This document shows, piece after piece, positions 44,950 to 53,515 of a stretch of 64,000 bases of DNA. The DNA is taken from the NCBI GenBank assembly GCA_947504185.1, contig CANNGJ010000004.1, positions 111,358-175,357 of the forward strand, read 5' to 3'. The position numbers and the translations under genes were made by a program. The notes beneath the pieces were generated by a model. It was not told where the DNA came from. It was given only the letters and a program-made list of their open reading frames with translations, and searched no databases. Position 1 is the first letter of the stretch. Each line of letters starts with the position of its first letter. Origin of the DNA: an uncultured Tenacibaculum sp. (GTDB lineage Bacteria > Bacteroidota > Bacteroidia > Flavobacteriales > Flavobacteriaceae).

Positions 44950-46083
44950 ATGAAAAAGATCATCTTAAATTCAGTCTGCTTTTTCTTTTTTCTAGCTCTT
45001 AATGGACAGATTAAAGAAAAAAAAGAGTTAGAAAATGAAAAGCTTAATGAAATAGAGGTAAAAGGGAAAATAAAGAAAAGGGCATCATTAAAATACTCTA
45101 AAGTAACAAAACTTAAAAGCCATGTTTATGCTTTTGGGTCAGAAATAATTGATGATAAAATATATGTTGTTGGTGGAGATTTTTCTGTAAAGGTTAATTT
45201 AGGAGATAAAATTTTAGATAGAACAACAGTACCTGCCCATGAATTTAATACAAAAGAGTTTTTTAGGTTGCTTAGAAGACATAGATCTTCTTTTGATAGC
45301 TATAGTGATAAATTACAGGTTTACGATTTAAATTCTAAAGAATGGTTAAAACCTAAAATAAAATTAGGAAATAGAGCTTATCATAATATAAATAGTTATA
45401 ATAATGAATTATATATTTTTGGAGGGAAACGACTTTCTAAGAATAAGAAATATGAGTATTTAAACGAAAAAATTGAAGTTTTAAATTTAAACTCCTTGAA
45501 AGTAGTTACTGATTATACCAATCCGCACCAAGCAATAAATTTTGCATCAACAGTTTATAAGAATTATTTAATAGTAGCGGGAGGTTCAGCTAAGAAAAAT
45601 TATAAGAAGCCAGTAGAGTATTCTAATCAGTTTCATTTTTATGATTTTTCAACAGGTTTATGGTATGAGTTGCCAGACATACCTATAAGAAAAGAAGGGA
45701 AAGGTATTTTGGTGGGAAGTAAATTTTATTTAGTAGGAGGTTTTAATGGTAAAGCTTTAAAAAGCATAGAGTCTTTTGATTTTAAAAAAGGAAAATGGAA
45801 AAAGGAAAGAAATTTACCTGTAGCAATGAGTGCTCCTGGATTAGCATCAAAAGGTAAATATATATTTATATATGATAAAGATATAATTTTAATATATGAC
45901 ATAAAAAAAGAAACCGTATTAAAATATCATATAAAATTGAATTTAAATTATGCAAGTATGCATTATTATAAAGATGCTTTATATATAATTGGAGGGGTTG
46001 AAGAAACAGATTATTCTAAAGAACCTTTGGGCGATATTTATAAGGTGGGATTAAATGAATTTAATAAAACAGAATTTAAATAA
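44950..46083 (+). CDS. Secreted kelch-repeat protein
   Basis: 377 residues with a signal peptide (MKKIILNSVCFFFFLALNGQ). The rest carries about five kelch repeats, each marked by a glycine pair after a hydrophobic strand: IYVVGGDF, LYIFGGKR, LIVAGGSA, FYLVGGFN and LYIIGGVE. They should form a beta-propeller. No catalytic site is seen. It is three bases upstream of ung but is unlikely to share its function. Confidence 0.88.
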   Translation: MKKIILNSVCFFFFLALNGQIKEKKELENEKLNEIEVKGKIKKRASLKYSKVTKLKSHVYAFGSEIIDDKIYVVGGDFSVKVNLGDKILDRTTVPAHEFNTKEFFRLLRRHRSSFDSYSDKLQVYDLNSKEWLKPKIKLGNRAYHNINSYNNELYIFGGKRLSKNKKYEYLNEKIEVLNLNSLKVVTDYTNPHQAINFASTVYKNYLIVAGGSAKKNYKKPVEYSNQFHFYDFSTGLWYELPDIPIRKEGKGILVGSKFYLVGGFNGKALKSIESFDFKKGKWKKERNLPVAMSAPGLASKGKYIFIYDKDIILIYDIKKETVLKYHIKLNLNYASMHYYKDALYIIGGVEETDYSKEPLGDIYKVGLNEFNKTEFK

Positions 46084-46086
46084 ACA

Positions 46087-46752
46087 ATGCAACTAAATAT
46101 TACTGATAGCTGGAAAAATATTTTAAAGGAGGAATTTGAAAAACCATATTTTAAAAAACTGTCAGATTTTGTTGATATCGAATATGAAAACAATAGATGT
46201 TACCCAGAGAAGGGAAATATATTCTCAGCTTTTAATTATTGCAGTTTCAATGATGTAAAAGTCGTAGTTATTGGTCAAGATCCATATCATGGAAAAGGGC
46301 AAGCAAATGGATTGTGTTTTTCTGTAAAAGGTGGAATTAAACATCCACCATCGTTAGTTAATATTTTTAAAGAGGTAAAGGAAGATGTTGAAAAGGAAGT
46401 TCCTGAATCAGGAGATCTATCTAACTGGGCTAAACAAGGTGTGCTATTATTAAATGCTACGTTAACGGTTAGAGAAAGCGAAGCAGGAAGTCATCAAAAA
46501 CGAGGATGGGAGCGGTTTACTGATGCTGTTATTCAAAAAATATCTGAAGAAAAAGAAGAGGTGGTCTTTTTGTTGTGGGGTGGATTTGCAAAAAAGAAAG
46601 TGAAGTTAATTGATGCTAGTAAGCACCATATTTTAACTTCTGGGCATCCTTCACCCTTAAGTGCTAATAGAGGCTACTGGTTTGGAAACAAACATTTTTC
46701 TAAAACAAATGATTTTTTAGAAAGAAAAAATCTTCAAAAAATATATTGGTAG
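46087..46752 (+). CDS. ung: Uracil-DNA glycosylase, family 1
   Basis: 221 residues. The catalytic water-activating motif GQDPYHGKGQANGLCFSV (about 60-77) and the C-terminal minor-groove loop HPSPLSANRGYWFGNKHF are intact, as is LLLNATLTV. It removes uracil from DNA in base-excision repair. Followed by a terminator. Confidence 0.98.
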   Translation: MQLNITDSWKNILKEEFEKPYFKKLSDFVDIEYENNRCYPEKGNIFSAFNYCSFNDVKVVVIGQDPYHGKGQANGLCFSVKGGIKHPPSLVNIFKEVKEDVEKEVPESGDLSNWAKQGVLLLNATLTVRESEAGSHQKRGWERFTDAVIQKISEEKEEVVFLLWGGFAKKKVKLIDASKHHILTSGHPSPLSANRGYWFGNKHFSKTNDFLERKNLQKIYW

Positions 46753-46757
46753 TAAAA

Positions 46758-46789
46758 AACAAAAACTCAGGAATTCCCGAGTTTTTGTT
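46758..46789. terminator. Bidirectional terminator between ung and the M50 fusion gene
   Basis: AACAAAAACTC pairs with GAGTTTTTGTT around a stem GG-AATT-CC with one mismatch; A and T runs lie on both sides. Confidence 0.85.
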
Positions 46790-46852
46790 GATATAAGTAC
46801 GATAAATTATAGAATAATACAAAAGTTTAATATCTTTTGTAAGATCCATTTT

Positions 46853-48928
46853 TTATTCTCCAATTAAAGAGTCAATTTTCTTCTTATTAGGAATAAAAAC
46901 ATTTTGAATAGTGTCATTTTTTATGATAAACAATTGTGGTACAGTTTTGGTCAACTTAACTAAGTCATCACCTTTAATATACTTGATAAGAAACATTAAT
47001 TTTATTTCATTATTCAACGTAGTTACTTTTTCTTTATTTTTCATACTTGTAATACCTACAACATCCATTTTTTTTGAAAGTCTATTAATATGATGAATGG
47101 CATTTTTACAATGTTCACATGTAGGTGAAAAAACAAACCAATTATTATGTTTTTTAATCTCATTTGGAATATTAATTTCTGTTTTGTTTATTGAAGCACC
47201 AATATGTTTTAATGTATAATTTTTGCTTGCTCTTCTGTCATAGTTAAAAACCTGAAAAGACATAAAAAAAACAAGAATAAAAGAAATTAGAGATTTTAAA
47301 AGATGATGTTTACGAATATTAATAGTGTTTTGGTAAATAAAAAATGAAAGAGATGTTAATATTACATTTTTTAATAAAGTAAAATAGAAATTATTAGAGT
47401 TTAAAATACTTATAGAACCGAAACAATCACATGCTGTAATTTTTAAAATAAAGAAGCCATAACTATATATAAGTGTTATTAGTACTAGAAATAATATAGA
47501 TATTTTTGAAAAAAAATTAGACCAAAGTAAAGATATAAAGCCTAAGGCAAGTATGTATTCTATACCAATGATTAATAGAGGTAAGTTCTCTATGTATATG
47601 GGGTATTCTTCTACTTTTCGAACAAAAGAAGAAAACCCTAATGTTTTACCTCCAGCTGAAAGTAAATATGTTATAGCTAAAATGTTACTAAAAACTATAG
47701 ACAACATCTTCTTTTTCGTAGTTAATTCTAGTTTTTTAATCCTTTTTTTGTATACAGATTTTAGTAGTTTAATAACTAAAATATAAAACAAAAGAGGAAG
47801 CATTAATTTTTTTAATGTAGTAGCACTGAAATTTTGTTGACCATTAATTGTATTTGAAATAAAAGAATAAACATCAAAAGGAAAGCTAAAAATGGAAAGT
47901 GTGTCGTTAAGTAGAATAGTAAAAATAAAAATAAAAATAAAAGAGGTACTAATTAAGGCATAGAATGCAAGTAAGATATTTGTTCTGTTTAAGTCAACTT
48001 TCTTTTTTTTAGTGAAAAAGAAAAATAAGTCAGATAGTTTTTCATTAGATGTTTTTCTAAGGTTACTAACTCCGCTTAAGTCAGATAAAACCCAGTATCC
48101 ATCTGTTCTAAAAAAAGGATTTATATTAACAAAAACACTAATTAACCCAAGCATATACATGATTGTTAAAAAGAACAATTGGTTGGTGATTAGGAATATG
48201 ACTCCAAAAAATAGAGCTATTAAAATTTGTATATATAAACCTGCAAGATTAACAATTATTCGTTCTTTACGCTTTAGTTTCCATATATCAGAAACATCAG
48301 CATACATTACTGGGGATAATAAATAAAAACCAAAACCAATACCACCATGATTAGCACCAAAATATTTACAAGCAGCAGCATGGCCAAGTTCATGAAAGAA
48401 GACAGTAGTAATTGAAATGATAAAAATAAAGGTTAAATGAAAATGATTCAATTTATCAAATATATGCTCTATCTCATTATAATTAGAATAACCAATTAAA
48501 CATATAAGTATAAAAGAAGTTATTAAAACAGGGTAAAATATTTTTTTAGAAAAAAGTGTTGAGATAGAACTAGTAATAGATTCTATCCATTCTTTTTTTA
48601 AAATAATAAAGCTGAGTTTTAGATAATCGGGTTTTTCAATTGCCTTATATTCGTGATTATTATTTTTAATGATGTGATACTTTCCTAATTTAGTATAAAA
48701 TATTTCATGAATATCATCTAAACTAATTTCTTTTTTAAATTGATTAGTATAGGCTCGATGAATCATCTCAATAGAGCTTTTTCCATCTACTAAATTCAAA
48801 AGATGGATTATAGATTCATTAACATTTATTCTATACTCTAATATTTTATGGTAAATAAGAAAGCCTCCGTTATCAAAAGGAGTTATGCTAATATCTGAAG
48901 ACTTAATTGGTATTATATCTGAGATCAT
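46853..48928 (-). CDS. PqqD-like / M50 protease / MauE-like / thioredoxin-like fusion membrane protein
   Basis: 691 residues in four parts. Residues 1-90 resemble a PqqD-like peptide-recognition domain (winged-helix layout, YRINVNESIIHLLNLVDGKSS). Residues 125-400 are an M50 site-2 protease: HELGH (His179, Glu180, His183) in a membrane helix and the third ligand Asp276 in FRTDGYWV. Residues 405-535 are a four-helix MauE/DoxX-like redox unit with Cys500-x-Cys502 (ACDCFGS). Residues 585-691 are a thioredoxin-like domain with Cys604-E-H-Cys607 and the cis-proline TVPQ (Pro664). With precursor-like genes upstream on the same strand, I infer a peptide maturation machine. The domain order is read from motifs, not from a search. 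Confidence 0.8.
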   Translation of the reverse strand: MISDIIPIKSSDISITPFDNGGFLIYHKILEYRINVNESIIHLLNLVDGKSSIEMIHRAYTNQFKKEISLDDIHEIFYTKLGKYHIIKNNNHEYKAIEKPDYLKLSFIILKKEWIESITSSISTLFSKKIFYPVLITSFILICLIGYSNYNEIEHIFDKLNHFHLTFIFIISITTVFFHELGHAAACKYFGANHGGIGFGFYLLSPVMYADVSDIWKLKRKERIIVNLAGLYIQILIALFFGVIFLITNQLFFLTIMYMLGLISVFVNINPFFRTDGYWVLSDLSGVSNLRKTSNEKLSDLFFFFTKKKKVDLNRTNILLAFYALISTSFIFIFIFTILLNDTLSIFSFPFDVYSFISNTINGQQNFSATTLKKLMLPLLFYILVIKLLKSVYKKRIKKLELTTKKKMLSIVFSNILAITYLLSAGGKTLGFSSFVRKVEEYPIYIENLPLLIIGIEYILALGFISLLWSNFFSKISILFLVLITLIYSYGFFILKITACDCFGSISILNSNNFYFTLLKNVILTSLSFFIYQNTINIRKHHLLKSLISFILVFFMSFQVFNYDRRASKNYTLKHIGASINKTEINIPNEIKKHNNWFVFSPTCEHCKNAIHHINRLSKKMDVVGITSMKNKEKVTTLNNEIKLMFLIKYIKGDDLVKLTKTVPQLFIIKNDTIQNVFIPNKKKIDSLIGE

Positions 48929-48942
48929 TAATATTTAAGATT

Positions 48943-48977
48943 AAAAAGAATCTAAGAAATTTATTCTTAGATTCTTT
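48943..48977 (-). terminator. Hairpin between precursor-like gene A and the M50 fusion gene
   Basis: AAAGAATCTAAGAA pairs with TTCTTAGATTCTTT (14-bp stem, 5-base loop) and is followed on the minus strand by a run of five T. Readthrough past it would give less of the large protein than of the peptides. Confidence 0.8.
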
Positions 48978-48990
48978 ATTTAAAAATAGC

Positions 48991-49140
48991 TTATAAAGCT
49001 TCTTCGTCTCCTGGAAAAGGTCCGCAAGGAAGACCAAGCATACATTCTGCATCTCTTACTGTCCAACCTGAATCTTCCAATTCTAATCGTTGTTCTAGTT
49101 CTACTACTTTAAATTCTTTTAAATTTTGATTGTTTTTCAT
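48991..49140 (-). CDS. Precursor-like peptide A (49 residues)
   Basis: 49 codons. Residues 10-20 read FKVVELEQRLE, shared almost exactly with the other two small genes of this locus. The C-terminal part differs and holds Cys33 and Cys39, Trp26 and an acidic end. Conserved leader plus variable cysteine-containing core is the hallmark of RiPP precursors. It starts two bases after peptide B ends and lies just before the hairpin preceding the M50 fusion. There is no Gly-Gly leader end and no signal peptide. The coding call rests on the shared motif and an A-rich start context. Confidence 0.75.
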   Translation of the reverse strand: MKNNQNLKEFKVVELEQRLELEDSGWTVRDAECMLGLPCGPFPGDEEAL

Positions 49141-49142
49141 AA

Positions 49143-49283
49143 TTAGATATCATATATGTCACATTTTCCTTCTACATCTACAGGGTTATTAAAGCGGCAC
49201 CATTGCGCTTCTACTGTAGACATTTCTAACCGTTGCTCTAGTTCTATAACTTTGAATTCGTTAATTAAATGATTTTCCTTCAT
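49143..49283 (-). CDS. Precursor-like peptide B (46 residues)
   Basis: 46 codons. FKVIELEQRLE occupies residues 10-20, then a variable part with Trp28-Cys29 and Cys41. It is the first of two adjacent precursor-like genes and is preceded by the conserved leader element at 49305-49329. The N-terminal halves of peptides A and B agree at most positions, which indicates duplication, whereas the C-terminal halves hardly resemble each other. Confidence 0.77.
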   Translation of the reverse strand: MKENHLINEFKVIELEQRLEMSTVEAQWCRFNNPVDVEGKCDIYDI

Positions 49284-49304
49284 AATATTAAAAAAATTAA
49301 AATG

Positions 49305-49329
49305 TGCCTACTCTTTTAGGTTTTCGGCT
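49305..49329 (-). promoter_or_regulatory. Conserved leader element before peptide B (possible cis-acting RNA)
   Basis: On the minus strand AGCCGAAAACCT then AAAAGAGTAGGCA, 21 bases before the ATG. The same block precedes peptide C (53516-53542). GCC and GGC at its ends can pair; in the other copy they are GUC and GAC, a compensating change. Confidence 0.6.
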
Positions 49330-49341
49330 TCCCCTCTATAT

Positions 49342-51297
49342 TTAATTTATAAGAGATCTTAAGCACCATGCAGTAGTGAGGATTTCGCTACGAAAAGGTT
49401 CGTTATGTTTTGGTTTAATAAAATCTACAGACTCCCAACTACCTTGTTCTGTTTGTTTTTTATATAGATATTCTTTAGCTTTTTGTATAGCTTGTTTATG
49501 TTTTAGTGGTTCGTTTTTAAGTATTAATAAAGCAAAAGCTGTAGAAAGGGAGTCACTTTTATTTTCAGTTAATCCCCAACCTCCATTTTTTTGTTGAGTA
49601 TTTAAAATATATTTATAAACTTTTTGTATAGCTAGATTACAATTAATTTTTGATGCTATTATGGCTCTTAGACATACATAAGTTCCGTAATAGTTTCCAT
49701 AATACCATCTACTTTCCCAAAAGCCTAAATCATTTTGCTGCTCTAAAAGATAATCTATACTTAGGTTTATTTTAGCTTTAAAGTTACTAGGAGCGTAAAG
49801 AATGAGGCTATATAAGAAATTAGCCATGACTTCATTGTCAGGGCCTTTTCCCCATTTTGTTTCATTAAAAAAGTTTTGGCGCTTTTCTAATTTGGTCATA
49901 CTCTGTTTTGGAATTATCCAAGTTTCAAATCCTCCATTAGTATGATATCTATCAGATAAAAGAACATTAATAGCTTTTTGACAATGTTTAGAAATAAGTT
50001 CAGTTCGATTACTTCTTTGGAGAACCTGCATTATTTGTCCTAAATCATCAGCATCTGCTGCAATTTCTTTTACACTAGGGAAATAACTCCAAGTACCAAT
50101 TCTATTTTTAAGCTTATTATTAATAAGGTAGTTGATTTCTGATGAAATTACTTTTTCTAAATTATAGGAGGTTTTTTGATGCACATCAATTAAACAATCT
50201 GCAACCATGGCTCTTTGGAAAATATCTCCAATATGTACTGAACTTTTAGAAGAAAAACCTTCTAACTTACTGAGATACATAATGTGTTTTAAATTTGGAA
50301 AATCTTTTTTATAATCACTTAAGATAAATTTGAGTCCCTTTCCAATGGTATCATTCGCATAGTTTTGAGGAATGTTTTTTTTTGTCTCCTCATTATTTTT
50401 AAGAGAAGTTCTAGTTTTTACTATTTGTAAATACCCTTTAGAGATGTCATTATATTTAATAACACTATTTTTTATTTTGTCAACACTGTCATTCCAAAGT
50501 TTTTTTTCTTCAGAGCTTTCGATATTAAGAGTGGATTTTTTTAAGTTTGAAATTGAATCTTTACATATTTTTGTAGATATATTACTTAGATATAAGTACT
50601 TAAATAATGTTTGGATATCTAATATATAAGGATTAATTTGTTGTTTCTTTAAATATTTAATCAACTTATAGCAAGCCCAATTGAATTGTTTTTTTAGAAA
50701 ATCTTCTTTAAAATCTTTTATGTCATCATATAATTGAAATCCTACAGAAAAATGAATATGTCTGTTTAAGACTTCTTCGTAAATTTTAGGGTATTTTTTG
50801 TTAGTTAAAATATGAATACTATCAATAGCAATTTTCCCGAAAGCAGACTTGTAATCTGCCAATAATTCAAAATCTTTTTTGGATACGTTTCTTTTAGTGT
50901 ATAGTTTTTTTTCTAATTTTACAGCCTCAAAGTATTCCTCCCTTCTTAAATTCCATATTTTCCAAAATTCAGAATTTATGTCAAATAAAGAAGTAAGTAG
51001 TTTAACGGCTTCTTCTTGACATATATTAATAAGAGGTAAAAAATCAATTTTTTTATCATCTATTAAGCTATCGGTATGTATAATAGATAAATAATATAAA
51101 TATCCAGCAATGCATAATTTGTTTAACTTATCTTCATCTTTAAAGTTGAAAAAAGGAGCAAAAAGTTTAGGGTAAAAAAGATAGAAGTCTGGATTATTAG
51201 AAATAAGATTTTCATTTAAAATAATTTTTTTATAAAAAGTACTAATATCAGATTGCTCTATATATGATTTAAATAAAATTGTAGCTTTCTTTTGCAT
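49342..51297 (-). CDS. Terpene-synthase-like two-domain protein 2 (class I-like helical half plus squalene-cyclase-like half)
   Basis: 651 residues. The first ~300 are helical and resemble isoprenoid synthases: Asp76-x3-Asp80 (HTDSLIDD) and DDIKDFKED (191-199), two acidic motifs that could hold magnesium and diphosphate. The second half shows squalene-cyclase-type repeats (QQNDLGFW, QQKNGGWG, EQGSWES) and a DxDD motif (DADD, 415-418), the proton donor of class II cyclases. It is a clear paralogue of the next upstream gene: QEEAxKLLxSLF, WNLRxxEY and ADYKSAFGKIAIDS are shared. It may make a terpenoid or alkylate the nearby peptides; unknown. Confidence 0.72.
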   Translation of the reverse strand: MQKKATILFKSYIEQSDISTFYKKIILNENLISNNPDFYLFYPKLFAPFFNFKDEDKLNKLCIAGYLYYLSIIHTDSLIDDKKIDFLPLINICQEEAVKLLTSLFDINSEFWKIWNLRREEYFEAVKLEKKLYTKRNVSKKDFELLADYKSAFGKIAIDSIHILTNKKYPKIYEEVLNRHIHFSVGFQLYDDIKDFKEDFLKKQFNWACYKLIKYLKKQQINPYILDIQTLFKYLYLSNISTKICKDSISNLKKSTLNIESSEEKKLWNDSVDKIKNSVIKYNDISKGYLQIVKTRTSLKNNEETKKNIPQNYANDTIGKGLKFILSDYKKDFPNLKHIMYLSKLEGFSSKSSVHIGDIFQRAMVADCLIDVHQKTSYNLEKVISSEINYLINNKLKNRIGTWSYFPSVKEIAADADDLGQIMQVLQRSNRTELISKHCQKAINVLLSDRYHTNGGFETWIIPKQSMTKLEKRQNFFNETKWGKGPDNEVMANFLYSLILYAPSNFKAKINLSIDYLLEQQNDLGFWESRWYYGNYYGTYVCLRAIIASKINCNLAIQKVYKYILNTQQKNGGWGLTENKSDSLSTAFALLILKNEPLKHKQAIQKAKEYLYKKQTEQGSWESVDFIKPKHNEPFRSEILTTAWCLRSLIN

Positions 51298-51331
51298 TTT
51301 TCTAATCTATTTAGATAGTAGTTTTACTCTT

Positions 51332-53305
51332 TTAAGATGTTTTGTTATAAAAATGAGTTAAACCAGATAAGCAAACTATAGATGTAAATTGCCTATTAAA
51401 ATTGTCTAAAACAATATTGGTGCCTTTGTTAGATCTTCTCCAAGAGATATCTGATGAATTAGGATTTCTTAGCTTTGTTTGGGGAATTCGTAAGGCATAA
51501 CTAGGCAACCAAGAACCATCTGTCATTTGATTTGAAATTAAAAAAGACGATATTTTTTTCGCTGACTCTTGGTGTACTTTATACAAAAAATCTGAGCTAC
51601 ATATACAATCAAGCAATAAACCAAGGTAAAAAGTGTTTTCATCTGAAATGAATTTTTCTATTTTATTACTCATTAAGTATTTTTCTAACAAATCATATGT
51701 GAGTTTTTTTATTTCAAAATCATCAATTATTTCACTTCCTTTAATTAAAAAAGACAAAGTGTAAATAATATCTGTCCACCAATATGAATAACAATTTTCT
51801 GGGGTAGAGAGTTGCTCTATAAGGTATTTTCTTAACAAAGAATATTGTTGATTTACTATCTTCTCTTTAGAAAGAAAATAGTAGGCTGTAGCACTAACAC
51901 AAAAATGAGAAGATGTCCACCCTTTAGCATCCTCTACAATATTTCTTAAGGATATAATAACTTCTTCTTCATTATTGTAAGTTGTAAAACCACCATCATT
52001 ATTTTGATAAGTATACCAATTACTAAGTTCTTTACTTGTAAATGTTTCACCTGATTTTATAAGGGCTAGAAAGGTAAATGTAGTTGAGTCAGCATCAGCT
52101 ATCCATTTGTTATTATACCCCCATAAATTAGAAGAAATGGAAGCTTTTTTTAAAAATTGAGCAGCAAGAATTATTTTTTCTTTGTTATTTTTTTTGAAGT
52201 TGTCAGAAATATAATTAAGAATAAATGCTGTGGTCCAAGTGTTACTTGTTCCGGCTGTAATATTTAGATAGTCTTCCCAACTGCCATCTTTATTTTGAGA
52301 GTTAAGAATAAAATTTTCACCAAGGGTTATAGCATTATTAATGTTATTTTTATTCTTATTTTTAGTTGTAGATAACTTATTTAAAGATGTAAATTCTTTT
52401 ATAAAACCTTTAACTATCAGTTTGTGAGAAACAATATCATTATGTAGAGTTTGAATTTCGAAATTCCATTGGTTTAAAAATAAGCTATTCTTTACAAGGC
52501 TTGACTTATTTATATACTCTAATGCTTTCTCTTGAAGTTTGTTAACTATACCTTCTTGATATATTTTCTGTTTTAAATTTCTTAGAGGAGTATTATTTAT
52601 TTCTTTTTTAGAAACTTGTTGTTGAAGTTCAAATAAAGCAAGATTGAATTGATTGTTTTCAAAATCTTCTTGAAAGTCTCTAATATCATCAAGTATTTGA
52701 AAAGCAGTATAATAATACTTATGAGATTTTAATATCTTTTGATATGCTTCTTTATGAGTTTCACCAGATAGAAAATATAAACTATCAATAGCTATTTTAC
52801 CAAAAGCAGACTTATAATCAGCCAAAGACTCATATTCTTTATATGAAGTTATTTTGTGAAAGCCTTTATCCATTTGATAAGCTTTCATATATTCTACTTT
52901 TCTTAAATTCCAAGTATCCCAAAAAGGAGAGTTTTTTGGAAATAATGAAGACAGTACTTTAATAGCTTCTTCCTGACATATATTCGCAATAAGATATCTT
53001 TGAAACGAATTAGAAGAAGATTTTTTGTCAAATAAATTATCTATTGTGATTAGTGCTTTATAATATAAAAAACCAGCTAGGGATAAAGAATCGAGAACTT
53101 CTTTTTTTTTGATTGAAAAAGCTTCATTAAAAAGATATGGATAATAAGTATAAAAAATAGGATTATAATCAATAAAATCCCGATTTTGTATTTGATTTAT
53201 TATCTCTATAGGAAGCTTTTGTTGACTCAAATAATTTTTCAATAAAATAATAAAATTTTCTTTCAGCTTTAAGAAAGAATTATTGTGTAAGTTAGTTTGA
53301 ATCAT
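51332..53305 (-). CDS. Terpene-synthase-like two-domain protein 1 (paralogue)
   Basis: 657 residues with the same layout as its downstream neighbour. Helical half: Asp89-x3-Asp93 (DNLFD) and DDIRDFQED (206-214). Barrel half: DGSW (340-343), DGGF (437-440) and DGSW (596-599) repeats, and DADS (404-407), where its paralogue has the full DADD. So a class II-type proton donor may be impaired here while the class I-like motifs remain. It is preceded by peptide C and a 15-bp hairpin, and lies 34 bases upstream of its paralogue. No signal peptide. Confidence 0.72.
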   Translation of the reverse strand: MIQTNLHNNSFLKLKENFIILLKNYLSQQKLPIEIINQIQNRDFIDYNPIFYTYYPYLFNEAFSIKKKEVLDSLSLAGFLYYKALITIDNLFDKKSSSNSFQRYLIANICQEEAIKVLSSLFPKNSPFWDTWNLRKVEYMKAYQMDKGFHKITSYKEYESLADYKSAFGKIAIDSLYFLSGETHKEAYQKILKSHKYYYTAFQILDDIRDFQEDFENNQFNLALFELQQQVSKKEINNTPLRNLKQKIYQEGIVNKLQEKALEYINKSSLVKNSLFLNQWNFEIQTLHNDIVSHKLIVKGFIKEFTSLNKLSTTKNKNKNNINNAITLGENFILNSQNKDGSWEDYLNITAGTSNTWTTAFILNYISDNFKKNNKEKIILAAQFLKKASISSNLWGYNNKWIADADSTTFTFLALIKSGETFTSKELSNWYTYQNNDGGFTTYNNEEEVIISLRNIVEDAKGWTSSHFCVSATAYYFLSKEKIVNQQYSLLRKYLIEQLSTPENCYSYWWTDIIYTLSFLIKGSEIIDDFEIKKLTYDLLEKYLMSNKIEKFISDENTFYLGLLLDCICSSDFLYKVHQESAKKISSFLISNQMTDGSWLPSYALRIPQTKLRNPNSSDISWRRSNKGTNIVLDNFNRQFTSIVCLSGLTHFYNKTS

Positions 53306-53344
53306 TTTAGATAAGAAATTAATAATTAAAAAGTAGATAATAAG

Positions 53345-53377
53345 AAAGAGAACACTTTTAAAAAAAGTGTTCTCTTT
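53345..53377 (-). terminator. 15-bp hairpin between peptide C and the first large enzyme gene
   Basis: AAAGAGAACACTTTT pairs perfectly with AAAAGTGTTCTCTTT around three bases. On the minus strand only a weak T-rich tract follows, so it may be a partial terminator or an RNA-stabilising or processing stem. Confidence 0.7.
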
Positions 53378-53389
53378 AACTAAATTGAA

Positions 53390-53491
53390 TTACTCGGCAT
53401 CTGCATTATTGCAATAAATTCTTTCGTCCCAGTTACATAGTTCAAGTCTTTGTTCCAGCTCTTCAACTTTAAAATCATTTTGATTTTTCAT
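53390..53491 (-). CDS. Precursor-like peptide C (33 residues)
   Basis: 33 codons. Residues 7-17 read FKVEELEQRLE, one residue different from peptides A and B at position four of the block, followed by a short core with Cys19, Trp21 and Cys27 and an acidic end. It begins the leftward transcription unit and is preceded by the conserved leader element and a -7 box. The length is at the lower limit for a gene, but the shared motif, leader element and position make it credible. Confidence 0.7.
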   Translation of the reverse strand: MKNQNDFKVEELEQRLELCNWDERIYCNNADAE

Positions 53492-53515
53492 AATTAATTT
53501 GATTGTTTAATATTA

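Noticed and set aside
48012..48326. 104-codon open frame on the plus strand within the M50 fusion gene
   Set aside because: Antisense shadow produced by Phe/Ile-rich membrane codons.
48991..49283. Peptides A and B as double-glycine-leader bacteriocins
   Set aside because: No Gly-Gly end to the leader and no peptidase-containing ABC transporter in the locus.
49342..53305. The two large enzymes as lanthipeptide cyclases (LanC-like barrels)
   Set aside because: The barrel half has squalene-cyclase-type repeats and DxDD/DADS, without the LanC zinc-ligand pattern, and no LanB-type dehydratase is nearby.
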